Source: JBQTKD01 sp963703165
GTDB taxonomy: Bacteria; Actinomycetota; Actinomycetes; Sporichthyales; Sporichthyaceae
Assembly (NCBI GenBank): GCA_963703165.1
Contig: OY969798.1
Span: 682,001 to 746,000 of the forward strand
Length of the DNA stretch: 64,000 bases
Direction of reading: 5' to 3'
A program made the translations under genes and the position numbers. Positions 1 through 11,675 of the stretch are shown in pieces. How positions within the stretch are numbered: position 1 is the stretch's first letter; the number at the start of each line of letters is the position of its first letter. Below the pieces are notes generated by a model. It was given only the letters and a program-made list of their open reading frames with translations. It made no database searches and was not told where the DNA came from.

Positions 1-2213
1 ATCGCTCGACGCAGCAGGTCCGCGGCGCCGAGGGAGTACCCGGCGAGCTTCTGCGCGATCGCCATGACCTGTTCCTGATAGACGATCAGGCCGTAGGTGT
101 CGCCGAGGATCTCCGACAGCGGTTCCTCGAGCTCAGCATGGATCGGCACGACGGGCTTGCGCCCGTTCTTGCGGTCGGCGTAGTCGTTGTGCGCGTTGGC
201 GCCCATGGGACCCGGGCGGTACAGCGCGAGGACCGCGGAGATGTCCTCGAAGTTGTCCGGGATCATCGAACGCAGCAGAGCCCGCATCGGGCCGCCGTCG
301 AGTTGGAAGACGCCCAGGGTGTCCCCGCGGGCGAGCAACTCGTACGCCTTACGGTCCGTCAGTTCCAATTTCTCCAGCACCAACGGCTGCCCGCCGTTGA
401 GGTCGATGTTGTACAGGCAGTCGTCGAGCACGGTCAGGTTGCGCAGCCCGAGGAAGTCCATCTTCAGCAGCCCGAGGGACTCGCAGGCCCCCATGTCGAA
501 CTGGGTGATGATCGCGCCGTCCTGCTCGCGGCGCTGGATCGGGATGACGTCGAGCAACGGTTCGGCGGACAGGATGACACCCGCGGCGTGCACACCCCAC
601 TGCCGCTTGAGGCCCTCGAGACCACGCGCGGTGTCGACGACCTTCTTGACGTCGGCGTCCTGCTCGTAGAGCGAACGGAACTCGCCGGCCTCGCCGTAGC
701 GCGGATGGTCCTTGTCGAAGATCCCCGCGAGGGGGATGTCCTTGCCCATCACCGCGGGCGGCATGGCCTTGGTGATGCGGTCGCCCATCGCGAAGGGGTA
801 CCCGAGGACGCGGGCGGAGTCCTTCACCGCGGCCTTGGCCTTGATGGTGCCGTAGGTGATGATCTGCGCGACGCGTTCCTCGCCGTACTTCTCCGTCGCG
901 TACCGGATCATGTCGCCGCGTCGGCGTTCGTCGAAGTCCATGTCGATGTCGGGCATCGAGATGCGCTCGGGGTTGAGGAAGCGCTCGAAGATCAGGCCGT
1001 GCTTGATCGGGTCGAGCTCGGTGATGCCCATCGCGTAGGCGATCAGCGCCCCGGCCGCGGACCCACGACCGGGACCGACCCGGATCTTGTTGTCCTTGGC
1101 GTACTGCACGAGATCGGCGGTCACCAGGAAGTACCCCGGGAAGCCCATCTTGATGATCATGTCGACCTCGTAGGCCGCCTGATCGATGTGCGTCTGCGGC
1201 ACCTGACCGTCGAAGCGCAGGGCCAGGCCGCGCTCGACCTCCTTACGCAGGAAGGAGTCCTCGGTCTCCCCCTCCGGCACCGGGAAGCGCGGCATGAGAT
1301 TGCGGGACGTGAACCCCATCTGGCACCGCTCGGCGATGAGCAACGTGTTGTCGCACGCCTCGCGCAGGCCGTACTGGTCCTGCCACAGCGCCCGCATCTC
1401 CGCGGGGCTCTTGAGATAGAAGTCGGTCGCGTCGAACTTGAAGCGGTTCGGGTCGGCAAGGGTCTTGCCGGACTGCACGCACAGCAGCACCTCGTGCGCG
1501 CCGGCGTCCCCGGCGGCGGCGTAGTGCAGGTCATTGGTGGCGAGCAGCGGCAAGTTCATGTCCTTGGCCAGGCGCATCAGCCCGTCGTGCGCGCGCTTCT
1601 CGATGCCGATGCCGTGGTCCATCAGCTCGCAGAAGAAATTCTCCTTGCCGAAGATGTCGCGGAACTCGCCCGCGGACTCCTTGGCCTTCTCGTAGTTCCC
1701 GATCCGCAGCCAGGTCTGGATCTCCCCCGACGGGCAGCCCGTGGTGGCGATCAGACCCTTGCCGTAGAGGTTCAGCAGTTCGCGGTCCGCCCGCGGCTTG
1801 TAGAAGAAGCCCTCCGTGCTCGCCCGGGACGAGAGCCGGAACAGGTTCTGCATGCTCTCGGTGTCGGTCGCGAGCATGGTCATGTGCGTGTACGAACCCG
1901 ACCCGGAGACGTCGTCCTCGCCGCCGTCGGCCCAGCGCACGCGGGTGCGCTCCCCGCGGTGGGTACCCGGGGTGAGGTAGGCCTCCATGCCGACGATCGG
2001 GTTGATCCCGGCGGCGTTGGCCTTCTTCACGAAGTCGTAGGCGCCGAAGACGTTGCCGTGGTCGGTCATCGCCAGGGCGGGCATGCCCATGTCCTGGCAG
2101 CCCCGGAACAGGTCGTCCAGACGCGCGGCACCGTCGAGCATCGAGTACTCGGTGTGCACGTGCAGGTGCACGAAGGAGTCGTTGCGCCCGTTGCTCGACC
2201 CCGTCGCACTCAC
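1..2213 (-). CDS. dnaE: DNA polymerase III alpha subunit, N-terminal two thirds (partial)
   Basis: Replicative polymerase catalytic subunit, truncated by the window edge; about 737 of the roughly 1,180 residues usual for actinobacterial DnaE are present. The N-terminal PHP domain begins HLHVHTEYSMLDGAA near residue 17. The polymerase core shows GPGRGSAAGALIAYAMGI near residue 385 and PDIDMDFDERRRGDM near residue 420; the latter carries two of the catalytic aspartates known for the C-family. GLIVYQEQVM lies close to the truncated end. I start it at a GTG (2211-2213), eight codons before the conserved block and in frame with both core motifs. The next gene, a transporter, is divergent, so a promoter should lie in the 122-base gap. 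The identification is secure; only the exact start codon is uncertain. Confidence 0.95.
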   Translation of the reverse strand, partial: MSATGSSNGRNDSFVHLHVHTEYSMLDGAARLDDLFRGCQDMGMPALAMTDHGNVFGAYDFVKKANAAGINPIVGMEAYLTPGTHRGERTRVRWADGGEDDVSGSGSYTHMTMLATDTESMQNLFRLSSRASTEGFFYKPRADRELLNLYGKGLIATTGCPSGEIQTWLRIGNYEKAKESAGEFRDIFGKENFFCELMDHGIGIEKRAHDGLMRLAKDMNLPLLATNDLHYAAAGDAGAHEVLLCVQSGKTLADPNRFKFDATDFYLKSPAEMRALWQDQYGLREACDNTLLIAERCQMGFTSRNLMPRFPVPEGETEDSFLRKEVERGLALRFDGQVPQTHIDQAAYEVDMIIKMGFPGYFLVTADLVQYAKDNKIRVGPGRGSAAGALIAYAMGITELDPIKHGLIFERFLNPERISMPDIDMDFDERRRGDMIRYATEKYGEERVAQIITYGTIKAKAAVKDSARVLGYPFAMGDRITKAMPPAVMGKDIPLAGIFDKDHPRYGEAGEFRSLYEQDADVKKVVDTARGLEGLKRQWGVHAAGVILSAEPLLDVIPIQRREQDGAIITQFDMGACESLGLLKMDFLGLRNLTVLDDCLYNIDLNGGQPLVLEKLELTDRKAYELLARGDTLGVFQLDGGPMRALLRSMIPDNFEDISAVLALYRPGPMGANAHNDYADRKNGRKPVVPIHAELEEPLSEILGDTYGLIVYQEQVMAIAQKLAGYSLGAADLLRRA

Positions 2214-2335
2214 AGCGCAGAGCCTACGGTCGAGGTCCGACAGTTCTCGAATGTCCTGGCGAGTCCCCTGCTCCTCTCGGCGCGGCGTCGATCATGCCCC
2301 GGAATACCGATCGGTAGCTCAGCGTTGATCATGGG

Positions 2336-3574
2336 GTGGTGATGCTGCCGACGGGACCGGTCACCGCCCGCCCGTCCAGATCCGCCGAACTGTGGATCAC
2401 CGTCGGGCTGGCGTTGGGCCCCGCCGCCGCCCTGGGGCTGGGCCGGTTCGGCTACGCCCTCCTGCTGCCCCCCATGCGGGAGGACCTCGGTTGGTCCTTC
2501 GCGACCTCCGGCGCCCTGAACACGGCCAACGCCGTCGGGTACCTGATCGGCGCGTTGCTGGCGACCGCCATCGGCGCGCGGGTCGGTGCCCGGCGTGCCT
2601 TCGTTGTCGGCTTCGCTCTGACCGTCCTGGCGTTGGCCCTCACCGTCGCGACCAGCAACGTCGCGATCCTTCTGACCGTGCGCCTGATCAGCGGCGTGGT
2701 CGGGTCCGTGGTCTTCGTCCTCGGCGGCGCCCTGGTTGCGAAGGCGGGGATGCACGCAGGTCGGGGCAGGGCGGCCACCCTGCTCGGGGTGTACTTCACC
2801 GGGCCCGGCATCGGCATCGTGGTCTCCGGCGCAGTCATCCCGCCGGTGCTGGCCCACACCGGGGCGGGAGCGGGCTGGCGACTCGGCTGGTTGCTCATGG
2901 CCGGTCTCAGCGGGCTGGCGCTGCTCGCGTGCCTCCCTGCGGTGCGTCGGGTCGGTGACCCCCCGGCCTCGGTCAGCCGTGCGGACCGCTGGCCGATCCG
3001 TGAGCTCTGGCAGATCCTGCTCGCCTACACCTTGTTCGGCGCCGGCTACATCGCCTACATGACCTTCGCGGTGGCCTATGTACGCGCCGAAGGGGCCGGC
3101 GCGGGGGAGGTCGGGGTGTTCTGGGTGACGCTCGGGATCGTCGGGGTGCTGGCGGCCTTCGCCTGGGGCCCTGTGTTGGGTGCGCTGCCGGGCGGCCTGG
3201 GGCCGGCGCTGGTGCTCAGCCTGGTCGCCGTCGGCGCCGCACTGCCTCTGGTGTCCTCGGCGCACTGGGCGACGTTGGGGTCGGCAGCCCTGTTCGGGTC
3301 GTTCATGTCCGTGGTCACGGCGTTCACGGCTGTCGCCCGTAATCGCCTGATGCCGAGCCTCTGGCCGGGCGCCATCGCCACGTTGACCGTCGGCTTCGCC
3401 CTCGGACAGTCCGTCGGCCCGATCCTCGCCGGCACCCTCTCCGACGGTCCCAGCGGTCTGCGAATCGGACTGGTGCTGTCCGTCGCGCTGCTGGTGGCCG
3501 CCTGCCTCGTCTCGCTCAGCGAATCCGGAGTCCGTGCGAGACGCCCCATGCCCACGGCCGTGCCCCCGCTCTGA
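2336..3574 (+). CDS. MFS transporter, YbfB/YjiJ-like
   Basis: Predicted cytoplasmic-membrane secondary transporter of 412 residues with about 12 hydrophobic segments. The first segment reads GRFGYALLLPPMREDLGWS followed by NTANAVGYLIGALL, the pattern I associate with the YbfB/YjiJ branch of the major facilitator superfamily. A basic loop (GARVGARRAF) follows helix 2 as expected. Substrate unknown; members are often annotated as putative sugar or drug exporters without proof. A GTG at 2336 or an ATG at 2342 could be the start. It is divergent from dnaE and isolated from other transport genes, so context gives no clue to cargo. Confidence 0.85.
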   Translation: MVMLPTGPVTARPSRSAELWITVGLALGPAAALGLGRFGYALLLPPMREDLGWSFATSGALNTANAVGYLIGALLATAIGARVGARRAFVVGFALTVLALALTVATSNVAILLTVRLISGVVGSVVFVLGGALVAKAGMHAGRGRAATLLGVYFTGPGIGIVVSGAVIPPVLAHTGAGAGWRLGWLLMAGLSGLALLACLPAVRRVGDPPASVSRADRWPIRELWQILLAYTLFGAGYIAYMTFAVAYVRAEGAGAGEVGVFWVTLGIVGVLAAFAWGPVLGALPGGLGPALVLSLVAVGAALPLVSSAHWATLGSAALFGSFMSVVTAFTAVARNRLMPSLWPGAIATLTVGFALGQSVGPILAGTLSDGPSGLRIGLVLSVALLVAACLVSLSESGVRARRPMPTAVPPL

Positions 3575-3681
3575 CCTGTCAGGAAGCGAACACCGACCCG
3601 GTCCGGCGACGGACGGCGTCCGCGGTCGATCCCGACGAACCTTGGGTGCATCAGGAAGAAGACCCCAGCACGGAGGCAGCC

Positions 3682-3795
3682 ATGACCCGCACGCTCGTCA
3701 CCCTCGGCCGGATCCTCGCCGCTGCCTCGCTGGCCGCCCCCGGCGGTGGCGCTGTCTACACCGCCACCCGCGTCGCGGCCGCCAAGAGCCGCTGA
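3682..3795 (+). CDS. 37-residue hypothetical membrane-type miniprotein
   Basis: Short ORF with an ATG preceded by GGAGG at 3672-3676, five bases upstream, and third codon positions almost entirely G or C, as in neighbouring genes. The product starts MTRTLVTLGRILAAASLAA and has one moderately hydrophobic stretch between a basic N-terminus and a basic tail (ATRVAAAKSR). That could be a single membrane anchor or a signal-like peptide. It lies 107 bases after the MFS gene on the same strand and just before a long palindrome. Function unknown; it could be chance, but the ribosome site and codon bias argue for expression. Confidence 0.4.
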   Translation: MTRTLVTLGRILAAASLAAPGGGAVYTATRVAAAKSR

Positions 3796-3824
3796 CCCCA
3801 CCGCAATTCGCGAGCACGTCCACT

Positions 3825-3886
3825 CCCGATAGCGCAGTTGAACACCGGTCCGAAGATCGAACTCGGTGTTCGTCTGCGCTATCGGG
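3825..3886. terminator. Long imperfect palindrome, probable bidirectional terminator
   Basis: Outer arms CCCGATAGCGCAG (3825-3837) and CTGCGCTATCGGG (3874-3886) are perfect complements over 13 bases. After a 2-base internal mismatch they continue as GAACACC (3840-3846) and GGTGTTC (3865-3871). The loop is 18 bases. It lies between the plus-strand miniprotein and the minus-strand gene ending at 3890, so it fits a bidirectional terminator for convergent genes. No T tract follows, which is common in high-GC actinobacteria. It could instead be a protein-binding site. Confidence 0.55.
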
Positions 3887-3889
3887 CGG

Positions 3890-4237
3890 TTATGCCCCGC
3901 GCGCTCGGCGCCGGCGCCAAGGGCGCGGGACCTCAGCTTCCGCCCGGACCAGCATGGCGACGCCTGCCGCGAGCACCAGGCCTGCGGCGGCGGCGATCCC
4001 GAACACCCACCACCACAGGTCCCCACCCGCGGTGTAGATGCCGTCGCCGTACCAACGCAGCTCCTGGACGAAGGCGACCATGAACACGTTGGCCATCAGC
4101 TGCCAGAACAGGATGGCCATGACCAGGGCCAGCACGATCGCGGTGGCGCTCGCCAGGCCGATCGACCCGAGCACCGTCAGTGCCATCGCAAGGAACGGCC
4201 GGCGCTTCCGGGCCGGGTGATTCGGCAGATCGCTCAC
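3890..4237 (-). CDS. Hypothetical two-helix membrane protein
   Basis: 115-residue product with two strong hydrophobic segments (about residues 17-58 with an internal break, and 74-97), a basic start (NHPARKRRP) and an extremely basic C-terminus (RPWRRRRARGA). A Trp-rich turn DLWWWVFG precedes the second helix. The GTG start at 4235-4237 is chosen because the upstream open frame is Arg/Pro-rich and runs into the neighbouring gene. It follows the RluD-type gene by 68 bases on the same strand, possibly as a downstream member. Family not recognised; likely an inner-membrane protein of unknown role. Confidence 0.6.
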   Translation of the reverse strand: MSDLPNHPARKRRPFLAMALTVLGSIGLASATAIVLALVMAILFWQLMANVFMVAFVQELRWYGDGIYTAGGDLWWWVFGIAAAAGLVLAAGVAMLVRAEAEVPRPWRRRRARGA

Positions 4238-4305
4238 GGTGGGTGCGCCCTTCCTGCGGCGGAGACCGAGAGTATCGGGCCTCCCGGCCTTCTCCCAGGG
4301 TGGTC

Positions 4306-5244
4306 TCAGGGCTCCTGAACGACCGCCAGCGCCCGGGCGAGGTCCTCGGGGTACTCGCTGGAGAACTCGACCGGCTCCCCGGAGTCGGGATGCTCGAAGC
4401 CGAGCGAGACCGCGTGCAGCCATTGCCGTTCCAGGCCGAGCTTGGCGGACAGCTTCGGGTCGGCGCCGTAGGTCGTGTCCCCCGCGCACGGGTGGCGCAG
4501 CGCGGACATGTGCACCCGGATCTGATGGGTGCGCCCGGTCTCCAGCTTGATCCGCAGCAGGCTGGCCGCCCGGTGGGCCTCGAGGGTCTCGTAGTGGGTG
4601 ACCGACGCGCGTCCGCCGGCGTCCTCGCCCACGATCGCCCACTTCCAGTCGTGCACGGGATGACGCCCGATCGGGGCGTCCACCGTGCCGCGGCTCGGGT
4701 CGGGGTGACCCTGCACCAGCGCGTGGTAGATCTTCGTGACCGTGCGCTCCCGGAACGCCTGCTTCAGCAACGTGTAGGCGCGCTCGGACTTCGCGACCAC
4801 CATGAGCCCGCTGGTGCCCACGTCGAGCCGGTGCACAACGCCTTGACGCTCGGCGGCGCCGCTGGTCGAGATCCGGTAGCCGGCCGCGGCCAGGCCCCCG
4901 ATGACGGTGGTGCCGGTCCAGCCGGGGCTGGGGTGCGCCGCGACGCCGACCGGCTTGTCGACGACGACCAGGTGCTCGTCGTCGTGCACGATCCGCATCC
5001 CCGGCACAGGCTCGGCGACGAGCTCGGTCTCCGCCGCACGTTCGTCGGGCAGGTCGACCTCCAGCCAGGCTCCGGCGTGCAACCGGTCGGACTTGCCGAC
5101 CTCGGCCCCGTCCACACGCACCAGACCGGCGACGGCCAGGTCGGCGGCCTTGGTCCGGGACAGCCCGAACAGCCGCGCGAGGCCCGCGTCGACGCGTTCC
5201 CCGGCCAGCCCGTCGGGCACCGGCAGTGCGCGGTGGTCGCTCAC
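4306..5244 (-). CDS. rluD: RluD/RluA-family 23S rRNA pseudouridine synthase
   Basis: Converts specific uridines in 23S rRNA to pseudouridine. The 312-residue protein has an N-terminal S4-type RNA-binding domain (about residues 14-75) and a catalytic domain with HRLDVGTSGLMVV at 139-150. Asp141 corresponds to the invariant catalytic aspartate of the RluA family. ALVQGHP and KLETGRTHQIRVHM are further family motifs. It is the usual neighbour of lspA in bacteria; here a UPF0114 gene sits between them and all three read in one direction with short gaps, suggesting an operon. Which uridines it modifies cannot be told from sequence, so rluD is a family-level symbol. Confidence 0.9.
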   Translation of the reverse strand: MSDHRALPVPDGLAGERVDAGLARLFGLSRTKAADLAVAGLVRVDGAEVGKSDRLHAGAWLEVDLPDERAAETELVAEPVPGMRIVHDDEHLVVVDKPVGVAAHPSPGWTGTTVIGGLAAAGYRISTSGAAERQGVVHRLDVGTSGLMVVAKSERAYTLLKQAFRERTVTKIYHALVQGHPDPSRGTVDAPIGRHPVHDWKWAIVGEDAGGRASVTHYETLEAHRAASLLRIKLETGRTHQIRVHMSALRHPCAGDTTYGADPKLSAKLGLERQWLHAVSLGFEHPDSGEPVEFSSEYPEDLARALAVVQEP

Positions 5245-5254
5245 CCGCGCCCGG

Positions 5255-5818
5255 TCAATGCCTGCCCTGGAAGGACAGGCGGTCCACCCAGGCCAGCAGC
5301 AGGGCCGAACCGACGAAGGCCAGATGGACGGTGGCCAGAGTCAGCAGTTGCTGGTTGTCCAGATCCTTGGGGGCCATGTAGTTCTTCAGCAGGTGGATAC
5401 CGGAGATCGCCACGATCGAGGCGGCGAGCTTGAGCTTGACGGTGCCCAGATCGAGCTTGCCGAGCCAATCCGGGCGCTCGACGTCGTCGTGGACGTCGAA
5501 CCGTGACACGAACGACTCGTACCCCGACAGCGCCACCATCACGATCAGCCCGCCGACCAGCGAGAGATCGATCAGCGAGAGCGCGGACAGGATCAGATCA
5601 GTCTCGGTGATCTCGTCGATGTGCGTGAACAGGTGCCACAGTTCCCGGGCCGCGCTCACCGTGAACACCACCAGGACGAGCATCAGCGCCAGGTAGAGCG
5701 GCATCAGCAGCCAACGGCTTAGCAGCAGACTCAGCTCGACGGCGTGCTCGGCGCGTTTCCACTGCGGGCGCTCGTCGGGGCGCGGCGGAGCCTCGGGGAT
5801 CTCGGGTTGGACTGACAC
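5255..5818 (-). CDS. UPF0114 (YqhA-like) membrane protein
   Basis: 187-residue integral membrane protein. Hydrophobic segments occur near residues 30-58, 75-100, 125-145 and 155-175. The pattern matches the UPF0114/YqhA family: SRWLLMPLYLALMLVLVVF, then SLVGGLIVMVALSGYESFVS, then KLKLAASIVAISGIHLLKNY. Function is unknown for the family. I use the GTG at 5816-5818; an earlier ATG at 5902 would overlap the 3' end of lspA by 47 bases and add a sequence with no family match. It lies 37 bases after lspA and 10 before the rluD start, consistent with co-transcription. Confidence 0.85.
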   Translation of the reverse strand: MSVQPEIPEAPPRPDERPQWKRAEHAVELSLLLSRWLLMPLYLALMLVLVVFTVSAARELWHLFTHIDEITETDLILSALSLIDLSLVGGLIVMVALSGYESFVSRFDVHDDVERPDWLGKLDLGTVKLKLAASIVAISGIHLLKNYMAPKDLDNQQLLTLATVHLAFVGSALLLAWVDRLSFQGRH

Positions 5819-5855
5819 GGCGGCGACGTTAGCCGATAGCCGGTTGCCGGTTGCC

Positions 5856-6461
5856 TCAGCGGTGGTGGCGGCGTCCGGACAGCGGGACGTTGCGCAGCGC
5901 AAGGAGCACGATCAGCACGCCGGCGAAGCAGATCGCGGCGTCGGCGAGGTTGAAGATCGGCCAGCCCGAGATGTGCACGAAGTCGACGACGTGCCCGCGG
6001 AACGGCCCGGGCGAGCGCGCCAGGCGGTCGGTGAGGTTGCCCATCGAGCCGCCGAGCAGCAGTCCGAGCGTCAGCGCCCAGGCCAGGCTGTCCAGGCGGT
6101 GCGAGATCAGCAGGATCACCGCGATGACCAGGGCCGTGACCAGCGTGAACAGCACCGTCGCGCCGACCCCGACGCCGAAGGCGGCCCCGGGGTTGCGGAT
6201 CAGACGGAACTCCAGCCCGCTGTCCCCGAGCTTCTTCGGGGTGTCCTCGGCCAGGGTGGCCACGACCATCAGCTTGGTGACCACGTCCGCGAGGTAGGTG
6301 ACCACCGCGATGAGCAGCAGCACCGCCACCCGCGGGAGGGCCCGTCGCTGGGCGCGGACGTACGGGACGGTGTGCAGATGGCGGACGGGCGCCGGCGAAA
6401 CCGGGAGCGCGACCGAACGCAGTGCGGGGGCTGCGTCGGGGGCGGCGGCGAGGTCGGTCAC
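5856..6461 (-). CDS. lspA: Prolipoprotein signal peptidase (signal peptidase II)
   Basis: Inner-membrane aspartic protease that removes signal peptides from diacylglyceryl-modified prolipoproteins. The 201 residues carry four predicted membrane helices after a non-conserved 40-residue N-terminus. Family motifs: RNPGAAFG (about 89-96), GGSMGNLTDRL (137-147), HVVDF (157-161) and FNLADAAI (170-177). By analogy with solved LspA enzymes, Asp160 and Asp174 form the catalytic dyad. It is the first gene of the lspA-UPF0114-rluD group and lies 73 bases downstream of the DksA-like gene, as in Streptomyces. The start is an ATG; the long N-terminal extension may be over-predicted. Confidence 0.93.
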   Translation of the reverse strand: MTDLAAAPDAAPALRSVALPVSPAPVRHLHTVPYVRAQRRALPRVAVLLLIAVVTYLADVVTKLMVVATLAEDTPKKLGDSGLEFRLIRNPGAAFGVGVGATVLFTLVTALVIAVILLISHRLDSLAWALTLGLLLGGSMGNLTDRLARSPGPFRGHVVDFVHISGWPIFNLADAAICFAGVLIVLLALRNVPLSGRRHHR

Positions 6462-6534
6462 GGAGTCAGAGTGCCACGGGCTGGACCGGCCCCAATTGTC
6501 CGATTTGTCACAGACCGGTAAAGACGGTTCAAGT

Positions 6535-7665
6535 TTAGCGACGCTCTTGCCGTTGTTTACAGCTCATGCACAGCGTCGCGCGCGGGAACGCCTGCAGGCG
6601 CTCCTTGCCGATGAGTTGGCCACAGGACTCGCACTGACCGTAGGACCCGTCGTCGAGGCGGGCCAGGGCCCGCTCGTCCTGCTCGAGCATGTCCAGGGCG
6701 TTGTTCACCAACGACAGCTCGTGCTCACGCTCGAAGGTCTTGGCACCGGCGTCGGCCTGGTCCTCCCCGGAACTGTCCCCGTAGTCACGTAGCAGGTGCT
6801 CCCGCTCGGACTGGGCGGAGGAGATCTCCTCGCGCAGTCGGTCGGCGTCCGCGGTGAGTTCGGCACGCAGTGACGCGACCTCGGTCTTCGTCCATGCCTC
6901 CTTGGCGGGCGGAGCCGGGGCAGGGGCTGGTCGGACGGCGGGCGCGGGCTTCTCGACGGCGGGCGGCGGCGCCGACGCAGCCGCGGGCTCCTTGGCCGGG
7001 GCCGCGGCCTTCTTGGCCGGGGCTGCCTTCTTTGCCGGAGCCGCAGCCGCCTTCTTCGTCGGGGCCGCGGCGGCCTTCGTAGCCGCCGGAGCAGCCTTCT
7101 TCGCGGGCGGAGCGGCCTTCGCGGCCGCCGGAGCAGCCTTCTTCGCAGGCGCAGCAGCCTTCGCGGGCGCCGGAGCCTTCTTCGCCGCCGGAGCAGCCTT
7201 CTTCGCGGGCGCGGCAGCCTTCGTCGCCGAAGGAGCAGCCTTCTTCGCGGGCGCCGCGGCCTTCGTCGCCGCCGGAGCAGCCTTCTTCACGGGCGCGGCA
7301 GCCTTCTTCGCAGGCGCGGCAGCCTTCTTGACGGCCGGAGCAGCCTTCTTCGCGGGCGCAGCCTTCGTCGCGGGCGCGGCAGCCTTCTTGGCGGCCGGAG
7401 CGGCCTTCGTCGCCGGCGCGGCAGCCTTCTTGGCGGCCGGGGCAGCCTTCTTCGCGGGCGCCGCAGCCTTCTTCGCCGCCGGAGCGGCCTTCTTCGCGGG
7501 CGCCGCAGCCTTCTTCGCGGCAGGCACGGCGGCCTTCGCCGCGGGGGTAGCGGCCTTCTTCGCCGCAGCCGCCCTGCCGGGTGCCTTGACCACCGCAAGA
7601 GCGCGGGTGATCGCGCCACGCGCGGCGTTCGCGCCGCTCCGGGCTGCGCTCGCCTGCCTACCCAT
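6535..7665 (-). CDS. DksA/TraR-type zinc-finger protein with long Lys/Ala/Pro repeat domain
   Basis: 376-residue protein with two clearly different parts. Residues ~30-227 are almost pure Lys/Ala/Pro in KKAAPA/KKAAAPA units, like the C-terminal tail of histone H1 or H1-like bacterial nucleoid proteins. The last ~120 residues form a coiled coil with acidic tip (TEVASLRAELTADADRLREE onward) and a C4 zinc finger, CESCG with CMSCK 21 residues later, as in DksA/TraR proteins that act in the RNA polymerase secondary channel. DksA-like genes next to ileS and lspA are normal in actinobacteria. The ATG at 7665 is preferred to one 57 bases upstream because MGRQASAARSG resembles a native start. Whether it binds polymerase, DNA or both is not shown. 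Confidence 0.85.
   Translation of the reverse strand: MGRQASAARSGANAARGAITRALAVVKAPGRAAAAKKAATPAAKAAVPAAKKAAAPAKKAAPAAKKAAAPAKKAAPAAKKAAAPATKAAPAAKKAAAPATKAAPAKKAAPAVKKAAAPAKKAAAPVKKAAPAATKAAAPAKKAAPSATKAAAPAKKAAPAAKKAPAPAKAAAPAKKAAPAAAKAAPPAKKAAPAATKAAAAPTKKAAAAPAKKAAPAKKAAAPAKEPAAASAPPPAVEKPAPAVRPAPAPAPPAKEAWTKTEVASLRAELTADADRLREEISSAQSEREHLLRDYGDSSGEDQADAGAKTFEREHELSLVNNALDMLEQDERALARLDDGSYGQCESCGQLIGKERLQAFPRATLCMSCKQRQERR
6985..7575 (-). repeat. Imperfect tandem repeat encoding KKAAPA/KKAAAPA
   Basis: Roughly 590 bases of degenerate 18- to 21-base units built from GCC/AAG codons, with the plus strand repeatedly reading GCAGCCTTCTTCGCGGGCG-like blocks. Synonymous codons vary between units, so the protein pattern is kept better than the DNA pattern, pointing to selection on the protein. 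Recombination or replication slippage could change unit number between strains. It also makes a long artefactual open frame on the plus strand. Confidence 0.8.
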
Positions 7666-7722
7666 GCGGGGTCCTGCCCTCCGACGCGGTGGCCCGCACC
7701 GGCCGACCGGTGCGGTGCGCAC

Positions 7723-7745
7723 TATAAGACCACCCCGATAGGGGG
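7723..7745 (+). promoter_or_regulatory. Possible ileS -10 element and ribosome site
   Basis: TATAAG at 7723-7728 followed by AGGGGG at 7740-7745, in the 83-base divergent gap between the DksA-like gene and ileS. This is the only AT-containing promoter-like stretch in the gap. No convincing -35 hexamer is seen. The gap is too short for an ileS T-box leader. Tentative. Confidence 0.3.
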
Positions 7746-7748
7746 TAT

Positions 7749-10961
<3,213 letters not shown>

Positions 10962-10964
10962 GGC

Positions 10965-11675
10965 CTACGCGGTTCCGGCCATCTGCCGCACGCGGGCAAC
11001 CGGCTTGGCGGCCAGGTCGAGCACAGTCGACAGGTCGACCTTCCGACCACCGGCCAGGTGAACGACGCTCAGCAGCGCCTCACCCACGCGGGACCCGACG
11101 ACGTAGCCGGTGCGGGTCACCTCGGTGCCCTGCCGCGTGACGACGAATCGGATCCGGTACGCCCACGCCTCGTCCGCACCGGTGACCGTCGCGCGCACGA
11201 GCTCGACCGACACCTGCTTCGGCGCCAATCGCTGCCCCTGGAGGTGAGCGGTCAGCCGTTTCTCGTAGCACCGCGCGCCCTTGGTGGTGCCCAGATTCTC
11301 CTGGTCCCGCACCGCGCTGTCCTCGGCGTCGGCGACGTCCGCCTGGGACTGCACGGACATCTCGACGGCCTGGGGCGTTCCGACCTTCTCGGCGTACAGG
11401 AACGTCCCACCGCGGTGGCGCGCCAGGTACTCGGGCTGCCCGGCTCCGAGGCAGGCGTAGAACTCCTCCTCGCCGTCGGCGCCGCCGCCGGGATCGGCCG
11501 CGGCTCGGGGCGGCGGGGTGGCGTAGCTCGGCGGGAGATCGGAAGCCTCGACGACCCCGACGTCGGCCGCCGCCCGCGCCTCCGGCGCGGTGATCGCATC
11601 GACCGCGTGCGCCGGGCTCGCACCCAGTGCCGCGAGAACAATCACCAGTACCGCTCCTACAGCCCTGCCGCCCAT
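10965..11675 (-). CDS. Secreted protein, paralogue of the gene at 13806-14546
   Basis: 236 residues with a classical Sec signal peptide (GAVLVIVLAALGASPAHA, cleavage near residue 24). The mature part has FYACLGAGQP (~72), LYAEKVGTP (~92), RCYEKRL (~135) and DEAWAYRIRFVV (~168). The same landmarks occur in order in the protein encoded just beyond recQ, including the two cysteines, which could form a disulfide. A polar linker with GGGADGEEE lies after the N-terminal segment. No known domain recognised; extracellular location is inferred. It ends three bases from the convergent ileS stop. Confidence 0.75.
   Translation of the reverse strand: MGGRAVGAVLVIVLAALGASPAHAVDAITAPEARAAADVGVVEASDLPPSYATPPPRAAADPGGGADGEEEFYACLGAGQPEYLARHRGGTFLYAEKVGTPQAVEMSVQSQADVADAEDSAVRDQENLGTTKGARCYEKRLTAHLQGQRLAPKQVSVELVRATVTGADEAWAYRIRFVVTRQGTEVTRTGYVVGSRVGEALLSVVHLAGGRKVDLSTVLDLAAKPVARVRQMAGTA

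Noticed and set aside
138..2342. Very long plus-strand open frame (734 codons) antisense to dnaE
   Set aside because: It is the complement of dnaE; composition is Val/Arg/Gln/His-rich with no domain, and dnaE motifs are clear on the other strand.
6985..7575. CRISPR or VNTR array
   Set aside because: Units vary synonymously, have no spacers and stay in frame with a protein; it is a coding repeat.
6854..7741. Plus-strand open frame with FAGAAAF-type repeats
   Set aside because: Exact mirror of the KKAAPA repeat of the DksA-like gene; no ribosome site or family match.
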